A stretch of 64,000 nucleotides of DNA from the NCBI RefSeq assembly GCF_019890675.1, contig NZ_JAIOAA010000003.1, forward strand, positions 124,001-188,000, given 5' to 3'. Below the pieces are notes generated by a model. The model saw only the letters and a list, made by a program, of their open reading frames with translations, was not told the origin of the DNA and searched no databases. This document shows positions 43,975 to 51,910 of this stretch, piece after piece; positions within the stretch are counted from its first letter, which is position 1; every line of letters begins with the position of its first letter. Source of the DNA: Micromonospora sp. PLK6-60. Lineage in GTDB: Bacteria > Actinomycetota > Actinomycetes > Mycobacteriales > Micromonosporaceae. The position numbers were made by a program, and so were the translations under genes.

Positions 43975-44670
43975 TCAGGCCGCGCCGTGCAGGTACGGAG
44001 ATGGTGCGCCGTACACGAGCTCGGGCGGAGTCCACTCGGCAAGGTCGTGCAGCATGACCTCTTCCGCGAGGAGGTGACCCGCGCTCGCCGGCCAGGCTAT
44101 CGCATGGAGCCACATTCCCCGAGCCTCGCCGGCGTACGCGCTTCGATTCGTGGAGGAATTCACCGGCCAAAGTGGAGTGGGATGGCCGGCGACCCGGATC
44201 TTCGCGTGGGCCACCCGTTCCGGGTGGCCGCGCCCGGGTTCGGCCAGCGCCTCCGCCAGCTCCGGACCCGGGTCCGGGCCGGCCGTGCCGGCGAACCGGC
44301 TGCCCAGCCCCACGCCCGGTTCCTCGGCGACGAAGACCAGGTCGGCCGGCCCACCGCCGAGCGGCGCCGGGCCGGCGCAGGCCACCGCCGTGGCCCGCAC
44401 CCCGGCGCCCTCGTCCCCCGCCCAGGCCACCCCGGTCAGGGTCCAGCTCGGAGGCAGCGGCCACGGGCACCAGAGCGGCGGGCGGGGCCCGTCCGGCTCG
44501 TCTGCGCCGCTGATCCGCTCCACCACGCTCGCCACGATGTCCGGGCCGATGTGCTCGGGCACGTGCAGCGGGGGGACCGGTCCGCAGCGGGCACAGCGCG
44601 AGCCACTGTGCATCAGGTCCGGCGGCCGCACCGGGCCACCGCACCTCGGACAACTCACCGCGACAGTCAC
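43975..44670 (-). CDS. DUF6758-like zinc-ribbon protein
   Basis: 231 aa from GTG 44670 (GTG 44673 one codon earlier). The N-terminal ribbon reads SCPRCGGPVRPPDLMHSGSRCARCG (four Cys). The rest includes PLWCPWPLPPSWTLTGVAWAGD, ADLVFVAEEPGVGLGSRFAG and a C-terminal LHAIAWPASAGHLLAEEVMLHDL. It resembles the actinobacterial group called DUF6758. Soluble; function unknown. It lies between the SPOUT methyltransferase and the small membrane protein, all on the minus strand. Confidence 0.8.
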   Translation of the reverse strand: MTVAVSCPRCGGPVRPPDLMHSGSRCARCGPVPPLHVPEHIGPDIVASVVERISGADEPDGPRPPLWCPWPLPPSWTLTGVAWAGDEGAGVRATAVACAGPAPLGGGPADLVFVAEEPGVGLGSRFAGTAGPDPGPELAEALAEPGRGHPERVAHAKIRVAGHPTPLWPVNSSTNRSAYAGEARGMWLHAIAWPASAGHLLAEEVMLHDLAEWTPPELVYGAPSPYLHGAA

Positions 44671-44720
44671 CACCCCACGGTCACCCCGGCCCGCCCGCCC
44701 GTCAAGCGGAGCGGGCCGAC

Positions 44721-45344
44721 TCAGTCCGGCGGCGGTCCGGCGTACGCGCGGACCCAGGCGTGCATGGCGATGCCGCTGGCCACCCCGGCGTTGATCGAGC
44801 GCGTCGAGCCGTACTGGGCGATGGAGAAGAGTTCGGCGCAGGCCGCCCGGGCCGGCTCGGACAGCCCCGGCCCCTCCTGACCGAAGAGCAGCACGCAGCG
44901 GCGCGGCAGCACGCTGCTCTCCAGCGGCTTCGAGCCGGGCAGGTTGTCGATCCCGACCACCGCCAGCCGCTCCCCCGCCGCCCAGGCGACGAACTCCTCG
45001 ATCGTCGGGTGGTGCCGGACGTGCTGGTAGCGGTCGGTCACCATGGCCCCGCGCCGGTTCCACCGCCGCCGCCCCACGATGTGCACCTCGGCGGCGAGGA
45101 AGGCGTTGGCGTTGCGGACCACGGTGCCGATGTTGAAGTCGTGCTGCCAGTTCTCGATCGCCACGTGGAAGTCGTGCCGGCGGCGGTCCAGGTCGGCCAC
45201 CACGGCCTCCCGACGCCAGTACCGGTAGCGGTCGACCACGTTGCGCCGGTCGCCCGCCGCGAGCAGCTCCGGGTCGTACCGGGGGTCGTCGGGCGGGTCG
45301 CCGGGCCAGGGGCCCACCCCCACGTCGAACTGGTCGTCGGTCAC
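44721..45344 (-). CDS. SPOUT (TrmH/SpoU-type) RNA methyltransferase
   Basis: 207 aa. Motif 1 is ENWQHDFNIGTVVRNANAFLA, motif 2 LLFGQEGPGLSEPA and motif 3 IAQYGSTRSINAGVASGIAMHAW, the three SpoU signatures that form the SAM-binding trefoil knot. It methylates a ribose in tRNA or rRNA; the target nucleotide cannot be named. It has no N-terminal RNA-binding extension. Confidence 0.92.
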   Translation of the reverse strand: MTDDQFDVGVGPWPGDPPDDPRYDPELLAAGDRRNVVDRYRYWRREAVVADLDRRRHDFHVAIENWQHDFNIGTVVRNANAFLAAEVHIVGRRRWNRRGAMVTDRYQHVRHHPTIEEFVAWAAGERLAVVGIDNLPGSKPLESSVLPRRCVLLFGQEGPGLSEPARAACAELFSIAQYGSTRSINAGVASGIAMHAWVRAYAGPPPD

Positions 45345-45390
45345 GGTTTCCAGAGCGTACGGTCCGCGCGAGGGTTGCCGGCGGCCGGGC

Positions 45391-45879
45391 TCAGCGCAGG
45401 CTCAGCGCGTCGGCGAGCCGGTCGAGCAGGCGCCGGTCGGCGGGGATCGTTCCGTCGCCGGTGCGGCAGACCCGCGCGGCCACCGACTGCACCCACTGCC
45501 GGTAGGCGGCCGAGTCGGCCGGGTCCGCCCGGCGGCTCAGCACGCGGACGGCCGCGCGGCAGGCGGCCAGCAGGTCCACCACGTCGGCGAGGCGCTCGAC
45601 CGACGGCTGGGTCCCGTCGTGCCGGGCGTAGATGGCGGCGACCACGGCGCGGACCAGATCGCTGTCGAAGGCCCGGCCGGCGGCCACCGCGTCGAGGCCG
45701 GCGAGGCCGGCGGCCACCCCCCGCGGCGGGCGGCCCGGCCCGGGTGCCGCGGCGGCGACCAGCACCCGGCCGGGCAGGCTGGTCAGCAACTCCCACTCGG
45801 CGGCGGAGTAGACGGCGGTGGTCAGCGGAGCGGCACGGCGGCCGGCGGCGGGCGGCTCTCCGGCGCGGGAGTGGCTCAT
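45391..45879 (-). CDS. Hypothetical helical protein, 162 aa
   Basis: ATG 45879 has GGAGG five bases upstream. After a short disordered N-terminus the protein is almost entirely helical (YSAAEWELLTSLPGRVLVAAAA, AFDSDLVRAVVAAIYARHDGTQPSVERLADVVDLLAACRAAVRVL, IPADRRLLDRLADALSL). It resembles an all-alpha TerB-like or regulatory fold only in general shape. I recognise no family. It lies between MaoC and the methyltransferase on the same strand. Confidence 0.7.
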   Translation of the reverse strand: MSHSRAGEPPAAGRRAAPLTTAVYSAAEWELLTSLPGRVLVAAAAPGPGRPPRGVAAGLAGLDAVAAGRAFDSDLVRAVVAAIYARHDGTQPSVERLADVVDLLAACRAAVRVLSRRADPADSAAYRQWVQSVAARVCRTGDGTIPADRRLLDRLADALSLR

Positions 45880-45977
45880 GGGAACCTCCGGCGTCAGCAT
45901 ATGCCCCGAAAGGCGGAACGGGCCCCGTTCCCGCGACAGACACCGGGCAGGACGGGACCCTGGCCGCGACGCGTGGC

Positions 45978-46493
45978 TCAGCGGGGCTGGGGGAAGCTGG
46001 GCCGCTCCGGGTCCACGCCGTCCGGGACGGCCGCCGCCGCGTACTCCCGTTTCGGGACCATTACCTTGCGTCGGAAGACGCAGACCAGCGTGCCGTCCTG
46101 GTTGTAGCCGCGGGTCTCCACCGCGACCACTCCCCGGTCGGGCTTCGAGGCGGACTCGCGCTTGTCCAGCACGGTGGTCTCGCCGTAGATGGTGTCGCCG
46201 TGGAAGGTCGGCGCGACGTGGCGCAGCGACTCGATCTCCAGGTTGGCGATCGCCTTGCCGCTGACGTCCGGCACCGACATGCCGAGCAGCAGGGAGTAGA
46301 TGTAGTTGCCGACCACCACGTTGCGCTTGAACTGGCTCGCCGACTCGGCGTAGTGGGCGTCCATGTGCAGCGGGTGGTGGTTCATGGTGAGCAGGCAGAA
46401 GAGGTGGTCGTCGTACTCGGTGACGGTCTTGCCCGGCCAGTGCCGGTAGACCGCGCCGACCTCGAACTCCTCGTAGTAGCGGCCGAACTGCAT
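45978..46493 (-). CDS. MaoC-family (R)-specific enoyl-CoA/mesaconyl-CoA hydratase
   Basis: 171 aa. The hot-dog fold shows YRHWPGKTVTEYDDHLFCLLTMNHHPLHMDAHYAE, with the catalytic Asp/His of MaoC hydratases (N-x2-P-x-H-x-D), then VVVGNYIYSLLLGMS and LRHVAPTFHGDTIYGETTVL. Proteins of this length occur beside acyl-CoA dehydrogenase and CoA-ester lyase genes in leucine degradation or the ethylmalonyl-CoA pathway. Here those partners lie 11 to 16 kb away on the same strand. A mesaconyl-CoA hydratase role is a context-based guess. Confidence 0.9.
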   Translation of the reverse strand: MQFGRYYEEFEVGAVYRHWPGKTVTEYDDHLFCLLTMNHHPLHMDAHYAESASQFKRNVVVGNYIYSLLLGMSVPDVSGKAIANLEIESLRHVAPTFHGDTIYGETTVLDKRESASKPDRGVVAVETRGYNQDGTLVCVFRRKVMVPKREYAAAAVPDGVDPERPSFPQPR

Positions 46494-47055
46494 CCTGGTC
46501 CCCTTCGACGGGCGGCGATGGAGTTCGGCACAGCATGCCTTACCGCTTGTTAAGGCGATGCCGGGGGCGCTGGCGGGGCGGAAAAGTCACACCGGCCGCG
46601 CCGCCGCGAGACATCGGGGCATCCGGGTGGAGACGCAATGAGCGGCGGGGCCCTCCCCGGCACCCGCCGCCCACGCTCTGATGCTCAAGATTCTGCCGTA
46701 CGTGGCCCGGGATCGATAGAGAGCGACATCACATTTACCTTTTTGTTACATTACTCTCCGTTACTTGATTTTGTCGTCTGAGCGATCTCCATGAGCCTGA
46801 TAGCGCCTTGTCAGAGTGGAAGTTACCGATTCGTAGCCGGATAATCGGACGATCTCTATGGAATCGCTCCCATCACCGTTGGTCACGCAAGTGCGAGCTG
46901 CACATGCGATCCGCAGGGGGCCGGTTCCACAGACCATCCTCGATGCGGCAGCGGGCCGGCCAGGGCCGGTGTTTTGCCCACCGCCCACCGGGAATTCCGA
47001 GAGACCGGACCTCGTTCCACCGGACGTAGGTGATAAGCGGTGATCGGAGATTGCA
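46494..47055. other. 562-base gap with an AT-rich patch upstream of thioredoxin
   Basis: No sure gene. Bases about 46700-46870 are markedly AT-richer than anything nearby (TTTACCTTTTTGTTACATTA, then TTACTTGATTTTGTC). They could carry the thioredoxin promoter or an untranslated RNA. A short inverted pair CCGATT/AATCGG lies near 46828-46850. A weak 61-codon frame runs from 46858 to 47043. Confidence 0.5.
46858..47043 (+). CDS. Doubtful 61-aa ORF just before thioredoxin
   Basis: ATG 46858 to TGA 47043, ending 12 bases before the thioredoxin ATG. The product starts MESLPSPLVTQVRAAHAIRR and contains GRPGPVFCPPPTGN. Third-position GC is lower than in neighbouring genes and no clear ribosome site is present. 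It may be a leader frame or noise. Confidence 0.25.
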   Translation: MESLPSPLVTQVRAAHAIRRGPVPQTILDAAAGRPGPVFCPPPTGNSERPDLVPPDVGDKR

Positions 47056-47418
47056 ATGGCTACCGTTGAGTTGACCACGGCCAACTTCGACGAGGTGACC
47101 GAGCGCGACGGGATCGTGCTCGTCGACTTCTGGGCCGACTGGTGCGGCCCGTGCAAGCGGTTCGCTCCGGTATACGAGCGTTCCTCGGAGAAGCATCCGC
47201 AGATCGTCTTCGGCAAGGTCGACACCGAGGCCCAGCAGGAACTCGGCGCGAAGTTCGACATCCGCTCGATCCCCACGATCATGGCGATCCGGGACGGTGT
47301 GATCGTCTTCGCCCAGCCGGGCGCCCTGCCCGAGTCGGCGCTGGAGAACCTGATCGAGCAGGTCGAGGCACTCGACATGGACGACGTCCGCAAGAAGCTG
47401 GCCGAACACAAGCACTGA
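47056..47418 (+). CDS. trxA: Thioredoxin
   Basis: 120 aa from ATG 47056 with GGAG six bases upstream. Classical thioredoxin: VLVDFWADWCGPCKRFAPVYE contains the active-site WCGPCK, and RSIPTIMAIRDG holds the cis-proline. The C-terminus is slightly longer than E. coli TrxA. It reduces protein disulfides with thioredoxin reductase, which is not in the window. The next genes downstream include a DCC redox protein. Confidence 0.95.
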   Translation: MATVELTTANFDEVTERDGIVLVDFWADWCGPCKRFAPVYERSSEKHPQIVFGKVDTEAQQELGAKFDIRSIPTIMAIRDGVIVFAQPGALPESALENLIEQVEALDMDDVRKKLAEHKH

Positions 47419-47434
47419 GCCGAAACGACACACC

Positions 47435-47464
47435 CCGGCCGGGTCCCGCACGGGACCCGGCCGG
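47435..47464 (+). terminator. GC-rich hairpin after trxA
   Basis: Perfect 14-bp stem CCGGCCGGGTCCCG with its complement and a 2-base loop, 17 bases after the stop. No U-tract. Confidence 0.75.
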
Positions 47465-47575
47465 AGTCGTCGTACGCCCCGGGGCGGGGACCGCCGAACT
47501 GGCGACACGGACAGCGACGAATGGACGACGGAAGGACCCCCTTCGGGGGGTGTCATCCCGTATCGTCACGAACCG

Positions 47576-48013
47576 ATGGAGACCTTGACCAGCCGTGGGC
47601 GCGCGGTTCGGCTGGGTGCGACCGCGGTCGGTCTCGCGGTGGTGCTCGCCGGCACGCTCTGGGGTTCCGACGACGACTTCCCGTTCGGGCCATTCCGGAT
47701 GTACGCCACCAGCAACCCGCCCGACGAGCCCGCCCCGGACACCCGGGTCGAGGGGGTCGACCGCACCGGCCGGGTGATCGAGCTGGGCCAGGCCGCGACC
47801 GGCATCCGGCGGGCCGAGATCGAGGGCCAGCAGAGCCGCTACAGCAACGACCCGGAGCTGCTCAGCGAGGTCGCGAACGCGTACACCGAACGGCACCCCG
47901 ACGGCCCGGCGCTGACCGAGGTACGCATCGTGGTGCGCTGGCACGGCATCTCCGACGGTCGCCCCACCGGCAGGTACGTCGACGAGACGGTGGCCCGCTG
48001 GGAGATCCGGTGA
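47576..48013 (+). CDS. Single-pass membrane protein paired with HTTM protein
   Basis: 145 aa. One N-terminal helix (LGATAVGLAVVLAGTLWG) is followed by the motif DDDFPFGPFRMYATSNPPDE, which I associate with proteins encoded next to HTTM (horizontally transferred transmembrane) proteins. The rest is a soluble extracytoplasmic domain (VDRTGRVIELGQA, VRIVVRWHGI). It overlaps the HTTM gene by 4 bases (GTGA). Function unknown. Confidence 0.8.
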   Translation: METLTSRGRAVRLGATAVGLAVVLAGTLWGSDDDFPFGPFRMYATSNPPDEPAPDTRVEGVDRTGRVIELGQAATGIRRAEIEGQQSRYSNDPELLSEVANAYTERHPDGPALTEVRIVVRWHGISDGRPTGRYVDETVARWEIR

Positions 48014-48960
48014 GCCGGCTGACCCGCTGGCTGACCGAGCCGGTCCCGCTCGGCCGGCTCGCCGCCTTCCGTACCCTGATCCACCTCTTCGTCGTCGGCG
48101 ACCTGCTCTTCTTCACCCCCTGGGTGCGCACCCACGCCAGCGTGCCGGGCGAGCTGTACCGGCCGCTGCTCGTCGGCCGGCTGCTGCATCTGCCCACCCC
48201 CACCCCAACCCTGGTCACGGTGATCTTCTGGGTGCTGCTGGCGCTCGCGCTGCTGGCCGCCACCGGCCGGGCCCCCCGGCTGCTCGGCTGGAGCGTCTTC
48301 GCGCTCTACCTCGAGTGGATGATCATCGCGATGAGCTACGGCAAGGTCGACCACGACCGGTTCGGCCTGCTGGTGGCGCTGGCCGCGCTGGCCACGGTCG
48401 GGCGGGCCCGACACGGCGACCCGACCCGCAGCGAGGCGGCCGGCTGGGCGTTGCGGGTCACCCAGCTCGCCGTGATCTGTACGTACTTCCTCGCCGCCTG
48501 GGCCAAGCTGCGCTTCGGCGGGCTGGACTGGCTGACCGGCTCGACGCTGGCCCGCGCGATCATCCGCCGGGGCACCGACCTCGCCGACCTGATCGCCCAG
48601 GTGCCGCACCTGCTGATCCTGGCCCAGTTCGGCATCGTCGCCTTCGAACTGCTCAGCCCCGTGGTGTTCCTGGTGCCCGAGCGCTGGCGGCTGACCACCG
48701 TCGGGTTCTTCTACTCGTTCCACGCGGTCACCATGGCCACCATCACCATCTCGTTCGCCCCGCACCTGGTGGCGATGACCAGCTTCCTGCCGCTGGAGCG
48801 GGTCCGTCCGGTGTGGTGGCTGCGCGGGCTGCTCGGCCGGCAGCCCGCCGCCGGCGCGGTCGTACCCGCAGGCGTGGCCGCCCCGGCCGGTGCCATCCGG
48901 TCCGAGGAGCCGGAGGCGCTCAGCGGGCCGGCGCCGGCGGTCGGCCCCGCCGCGCCGTGA
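48010..48960 (+). CDS. HTTM-domain membrane protein (vitamin-K carboxylase related)
   Basis: 316 aa from GTG 48010. Multiple helices with family marks RLAAFRTLIHLFVVGDLLFF, LYLEWMIIAMSYGKVDHDRF, YFLAAWAKLRFGGLDWLTG and SFHAVTMATITISFAPHLVAMTSFLPLERV. The HTTM domain is shared with gamma-glutamyl carboxylase, though most bacterial members have unknown activity. It ends in a Pro/Ala-rich tail. Coupled to the preceding gene and convergent with the DCC redox protein, a common association. Confidence 0.87.
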   Translation: MSRLTRWLTEPVPLGRLAAFRTLIHLFVVGDLLFFTPWVRTHASVPGELYRPLLVGRLLHLPTPTPTLVTVIFWVLLALALLAATGRAPRLLGWSVFALYLEWMIIAMSYGKVDHDRFGLLVALAALATVGRARHGDPTRSEAAGWALRVTQLAVICTYFLAAWAKLRFGGLDWLTGSTLARAIIRRGTDLADLIAQVPHLLILAQFGIVAFELLSPVVFLVPERWRLTTVGFFYSFHAVTMATITISFAPHLVAMTSFLPLERVRPVWWLRGLLGRQPAAGAVVPAGVAAPAGAIRSEEPEALSGPAPAVGPAAP

Positions 48961-49016
48961 CGTGCGCGGAGGGTCCGGTCACGCCCTGAGGGGCGCGGGG
49001 TGGACCCGGGCCGCGG

Positions 49017-49433
49017 TCAGGCGTCGGGGGCGGGCTGGCCGGTCGGGCCGTACAGCCGCTCCCGGGCCTCCTGCGGCAGCGCGCAGGTGGCCGTGCCGCC
49101 GGGCAGCCGGTGCCGGTTGCGGGCCACCCAGCGGTACGCCGGCCAGGCGGCCAGCCGGACCGGCGGGAGGCCCAGCCCCGCACCGGCCACCCGCCAGAGC
49201 CGGCCGCTGCCGCCGAGCAGCTTCGCGATGGCGTCCGGGCCGGCAGCCCGGGACCCGTCGGCGCCGACCCACTGCACCGCATCCTCGCACTCCGCCTCGG
49301 TCAGGCCCAGCGCGGCGAGGTCGGCGAACTGCCAGGGCACCACCCGGGCGGTGGTGGGGATCCGGCGCTCGATGAACTGCGCGCAGCGGGTGCAGAAGGC
49401 GCAGTCGCCGTCGTAGACGAAGGTCGACTCCAT
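49017..49433 (-). CDS. DCC-family thiol-disulfide oxidoreductase (DUF393)
   Basis: 138 aa from ATG 49433, with GGAGG eight bases upstream. The N-terminal motif STFVYDGDCAFCTRCAQFIERR holds the CxxC pair (Cys11, Cys14), with the DCC signature in YDGDCxFC. WRVAGAGLGLPPVRLAAWPAYRWVARNRHRLPG is the conserved C-terminal part. Such proteins often accompany HTTM proteins, as here, suggesting electron or thiol transfer at the membrane. It diverges from the radical-SAM gene; a LexA-type box lies between them. Confidence 0.88.
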   Translation of the reverse strand: MESTFVYDGDCAFCTRCAQFIERRIPTTARVVPWQFADLAALGLTEAECEDAVQWVGADGSRAAGPDAIAKLLGGSGRLWRVAGAGLGLPPVRLAAWPAYRWVARNRHRLPGGTATCALPQEARERLYGPTGQPAPDA

Positions 49434-49499
49434 GGGTCCATCCTCCACCCGCCGGGTGCGCCACGGGGCCCGGTGTCCGGCGCGTCACTTGCACTCATG

Positions 49500-49515
49500 T
49501 CGTACACGTGTTCGA
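49500..49515. promoter_or_regulatory. LexA/SOS box upstream of the radical-SAM gene
   Basis: TCGTAC-ACGT-GTTCGA matches the actinobacterial SOS box TCGAAC-N4-GTTCGA at 11 of 12 fixed positions. It ends 9 bases before ATG 49525 and lies 67 bases before the divergent DCC gene. DNA-damage induction by LexA release is predicted. Confidence 0.78.
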
Positions 49516-49524
49516 ATGGGGGTC

Positions 49525-50571
49525 ATGCGCTGGGAGAACCTCTCCGCTCCCCCGGACGAGGGGCATCCCGACGGGTCAGCGCCAGCGACGCCACCCCTGC
49601 CGCTGGCGCTGCCCGGCGCGACCGTGCGCACCTTCGACACCCCCGGCTTCGCCGGGATGACCTTCTACGAGGTGCGCGCCAAGTCGATCATCAACCGGGT
49701 GCCCGGCGAGTCCCGGGTGCCGTTCCAGTGGACGATAAACCCATATCGGGGCTGTTCCCATCAATGCGTTTACTGTTTCGCGAGGAACACTCACACCTAC
49801 CTCGACCTGAACGCCGGGGAGGACTTCGACCGGAAGGTGATCGTCAAGGTCAACGCCGGTGAGTTGGTCCGCCGCGAGCTGGCCGCGCCGCGCTGGCGCG
49901 GCGCGCACATCGCGATGGGCACCAACGTGGACTGCTACCAGCGCGCCGAGGGACGCTACCGGCTGATGCCGCCGATCATCGAGGCGCTGCGCGACTTCGC
50001 CAACCCGTTCTCCATCCTCACCAAGGGCACGCTGATCCTGCGCGACCTGCCGCTGCTGCGCCGGGCCGCCGAGGTGGCCCGGGTCGGCGTCTCGTTCTCG
50101 GTGGGTTTCGTCGACGAGGCGCTGTGGCGGTCCGTGGAGCCGGGCACGCCCAGCCCGGGGCGACGGCTGGACGCGGTCCGCGCCTTCGCCGACGCCGGTT
50201 TCGAGGTGGGCGTGCTGATGGCGCCGATCCTGCCGGGCCTGAGCGACAACGACGAGTCGATCGAGGCCACCGTGTCCGCGATCGCCACGGCCGGGGCGTC
50301 GAGCGTGACCCCGCTGGCGCTGCACCTGCGCCCCGGCGCCCGCGAGTGGTACGCGCACTGGCTGGCCCGGGAGTTCCCGCACCTGGTCCCCCGCTACCGC
50401 GAGCTCTACCGCGCCGGGTCATACGCGCCGCAGGCGTACCAGCGGGAGCTGACCGCGCGGGTGCGAATGGCGGCCCGCCGGCACGGGCTGCACCGGGCCG
50501 AGGTGGGCGACAACCGACGGCTCGACGACGAGCCCGCACCGCCGGCGGCGGAGCAGCTCACCCTGCTGTAG
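49525..50571 (+). CDS. Radical-SAM protein, Rv2578c / spore-photoproduct-lyase-like
   Basis: 348 aa from ATG 49525; ATG 49516 would add 3 residues and overlap the SOS box. The iron-sulfur triad is CSHQCVYC (Cys77, Cys81, Cys84) after QWTINPYRGC. RNTHTYLDLNAGEDFDRKVIVKVN, GTNVDCYQRAEGRYRLMPPIIEAL and SILTKGTLILRDL match the Rv2578c group, which is related to spore photoproduct lyase. A LexA-type operator directly ahead suggests a DNA-damage role. To my recollection Rv2578c is in the mycobacterial LexA regulon. Confidence 0.9.
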   Translation: MRWENLSAPPDEGHPDGSAPATPPLPLALPGATVRTFDTPGFAGMTFYEVRAKSIINRVPGESRVPFQWTINPYRGCSHQCVYCFARNTHTYLDLNAGEDFDRKVIVKVNAGELVRRELAAPRWRGAHIAMGTNVDCYQRAEGRYRLMPPIIEALRDFANPFSILTKGTLILRDLPLLRRAAEVARVGVSFSVGFVDEALWRSVEPGTPSPGRRLDAVRAFADAGFEVGVLMAPILPGLSDNDESIEATVSAIATAGASSVTPLALHLRPGAREWYAHWLAREFPHLVPRYRELYRAGSYAPQAYQRELTARVRMAARRHGLHRAEVGDNRRLDDEPAPPAAEQLTLL

Positions 50572-50598
50572 TGGTCCGCTTCGCCTACGGTGTCGGGC

Positions 50599-51318
50599 GT
50601 GCGGGAGAGCATCGCGGCGGCGCGCCGCCGGCAACGCATCATGGTGGTGTCCGCCCTCGTCGTCGGCGCGTTGGTCGCCCCGCTGGCCCACTGGGGATAT
50701 GCCACGGGCGGGCCGGCCCGCCTGCTGGGCCTGCTGCCGCTCGTGCTCCTGCTCGGTGCGGCGGTGCGCCTGTTCCGCGCCCGGCCGGGCCGCGGACGGC
50801 TCCGGGTCGACGTACGGGAGCACGCCTTCTATGTGCCGCCCCGCGCCGGCGTCGGCTTCGCGCCCCTGCTGGTCGGCTTCGCGACGTACCAGGCGGTCGA
50901 CACCGCGCTACGGACCTCGTTGCCGGCGCTGGTGGCGCTGTTCGGGACCGTCGCGGTGGGCTTCGCCGCGATCTGCTGGCGGCGGGCGCCCGGCGTGGAG
51001 GTGACACCGGAGGGCATCACCCACCGGCACCTGGAGCGCGAGATCTTCGTGCCCTGGGCGGCGCTGGACCCGGCCGGTCGGGTCGGCTCGCCCCGTGGCA
51101 CCGGGATCATCTCGCTGCCGGTCAACCGGCCGGAGCTGCTCCGGGTCCGGGGTTGGGGCCGGAACCGGGAGGCCGTGGCGGTGACCGAGCTGGACGTGGC
51201 GCCGACCGAGCTGGCCGCCGTACTGCGGCACTACACGACCCGCCCCACGGAGCGGGCGGCCATCGGCACCGACGAGGAGTACGCGCGGCTGCGACAACTG
51301 CTCGACGAGGCGGCCTGA
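50599..51318 (+). CDS. Membrane protein with PH-like segment, paralogue 1
   Basis: 239 aa from GTG 50599, chosen because it aligns with the start of the paralogue at 56230; GTG 50590 is possible. Two pairs of helices (IMVVSALVVGALVAPLAHWGY, LLGLLPLVLLLGAAVRLF, PLLVGFATYQAVDTAL, LVALFGTVAVGFAAI) surround a short loop REHAFYVPPRAG. A soluble C-terminal part (VEVTPEGITHRHLEREIFVPWAALDPAG, then PTERAAIGTDEEYARLRQLL) resembles bacterial PH domains that read a lipid or stress signal. The role is unknown. A GGGGCCCC repeat follows the stop. Confidence 0.75.
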   Translation: MRESIAAARRRQRIMVVSALVVGALVAPLAHWGYATGGPARLLGLLPLVLLLGAAVRLFRARPGRGRLRVDVREHAFYVPPRAGVGFAPLLVGFATYQAVDTALRTSLPALVALFGTVAVGFAAICWRRAPGVEVTPEGITHRHLEREIFVPWAALDPAGRVGSPRGTGIISLPVNRPELLRVRGWGRNREAVAVTELDVAPTELAAVLRHYTTRPTERAAIGTDEEYARLRQLLDEAA

Positions 51319-51330
51319 CCCGGACCGAAA

Positions 51331-51388
51331 GTGTTAAGCGGGGGCCCCTGCTCTACCGGAAGCGTTAACAAGGGCCCCTTCCTTGCAC
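51331..51388. repeat. GGGGCCCC-type repeat (copy D)
   Basis: GTGTTAAGCGGGGGCCCCTG, a CTCTACCGGAAGCGTTAAC spacer, then AAGGGCCCCTTCCTTGCAC. It lies between two co-directional genes, 12 bases after the first stop, and is closest to copies E and F. Confidence 0.8.
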
Positions 51389-51406
51389 CCGGGATACGCT
51401 CGGGGG

Positions 51407-51814
51407 ATGCGTAGCGCTCGCGAGATCCTCGCCGACTCCGCCGTGATCGCCGTCGTGGGCGCGTCCCGCGACCCGGGCAAAGCCGCGCACCGGGTGCCCC
51501 TGGAGATGCAGCGGCACGGCTGGCGGATCATCCCGGTGAACCCGACGGTCGACGAGCTGTTCGGCGAGAAGGCGTACCCGACGCTGGCCGACATCCCGCA
51601 CCCGGTGGACCTGGTGGATGTGTTCCGGCCGGCGCGGGACGCGGTCGAGGTGGTCCGGCAGGCGGTGCAGATCGGCGCGCCCGCCGTCTGGCTGCAGCTC
51701 GGCATCGTCTCGGCGGAGGCGCGCCGGATCGCCGAGGAGGCGGGGATCGACTACGTCGAGGACCGGTGCCTGATCGTCGAGCGGGCGGCCGGCGGCCTGA
51801 CCCGGGTCGGCTGA
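51407..51814 (+). CDS. CoA-binding domain protein (YccU type)
   Basis: 135 aa from ATG 51407, preceded by GGGGG. A single Rossmann domain: SAVIAVVGASRDPGKAAHRVPLEMQRHGWRIIPVNPTVDELFGEKAYPTLADIPHPVDLVDVFRP, then GAPAVWLQLGIVSAEARRIAEEAGIDYVEDRCLIVE. It binds CoA or acyl-CoA in homologues; the cellular role is uncertain. It stands upstream of the STAND-NTPase operon but 96 bases away. Confidence 0.92.
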   Translation: MRSAREILADSAVIAVVGASRDPGKAAHRVPLEMQRHGWRIIPVNPTVDELFGEKAYPTLADIPHPVDLVDVFRPARDAVEVVRQAVQIGAPAVWLQLGIVSAEARRIAEEAGIDYVEDRCLIVERAAGGLTRVG

Positions 51815-51910
51815 GCGCCTCCGCGGCCGTCCGCGCGCTTGGCGAATCGATCACCGTGTGGTAACCCGGTAACGACGGACCGCATCGATGATCTCTGACG
51901 GAGGTTTCCG

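Noticed and set aside
46761..47411. 216-codon minus-strand frame over thioredoxin
   Set aside because: It is antisense to a definite thioredoxin, and the remaining part has Ser/Arg-rich composition without a motif.
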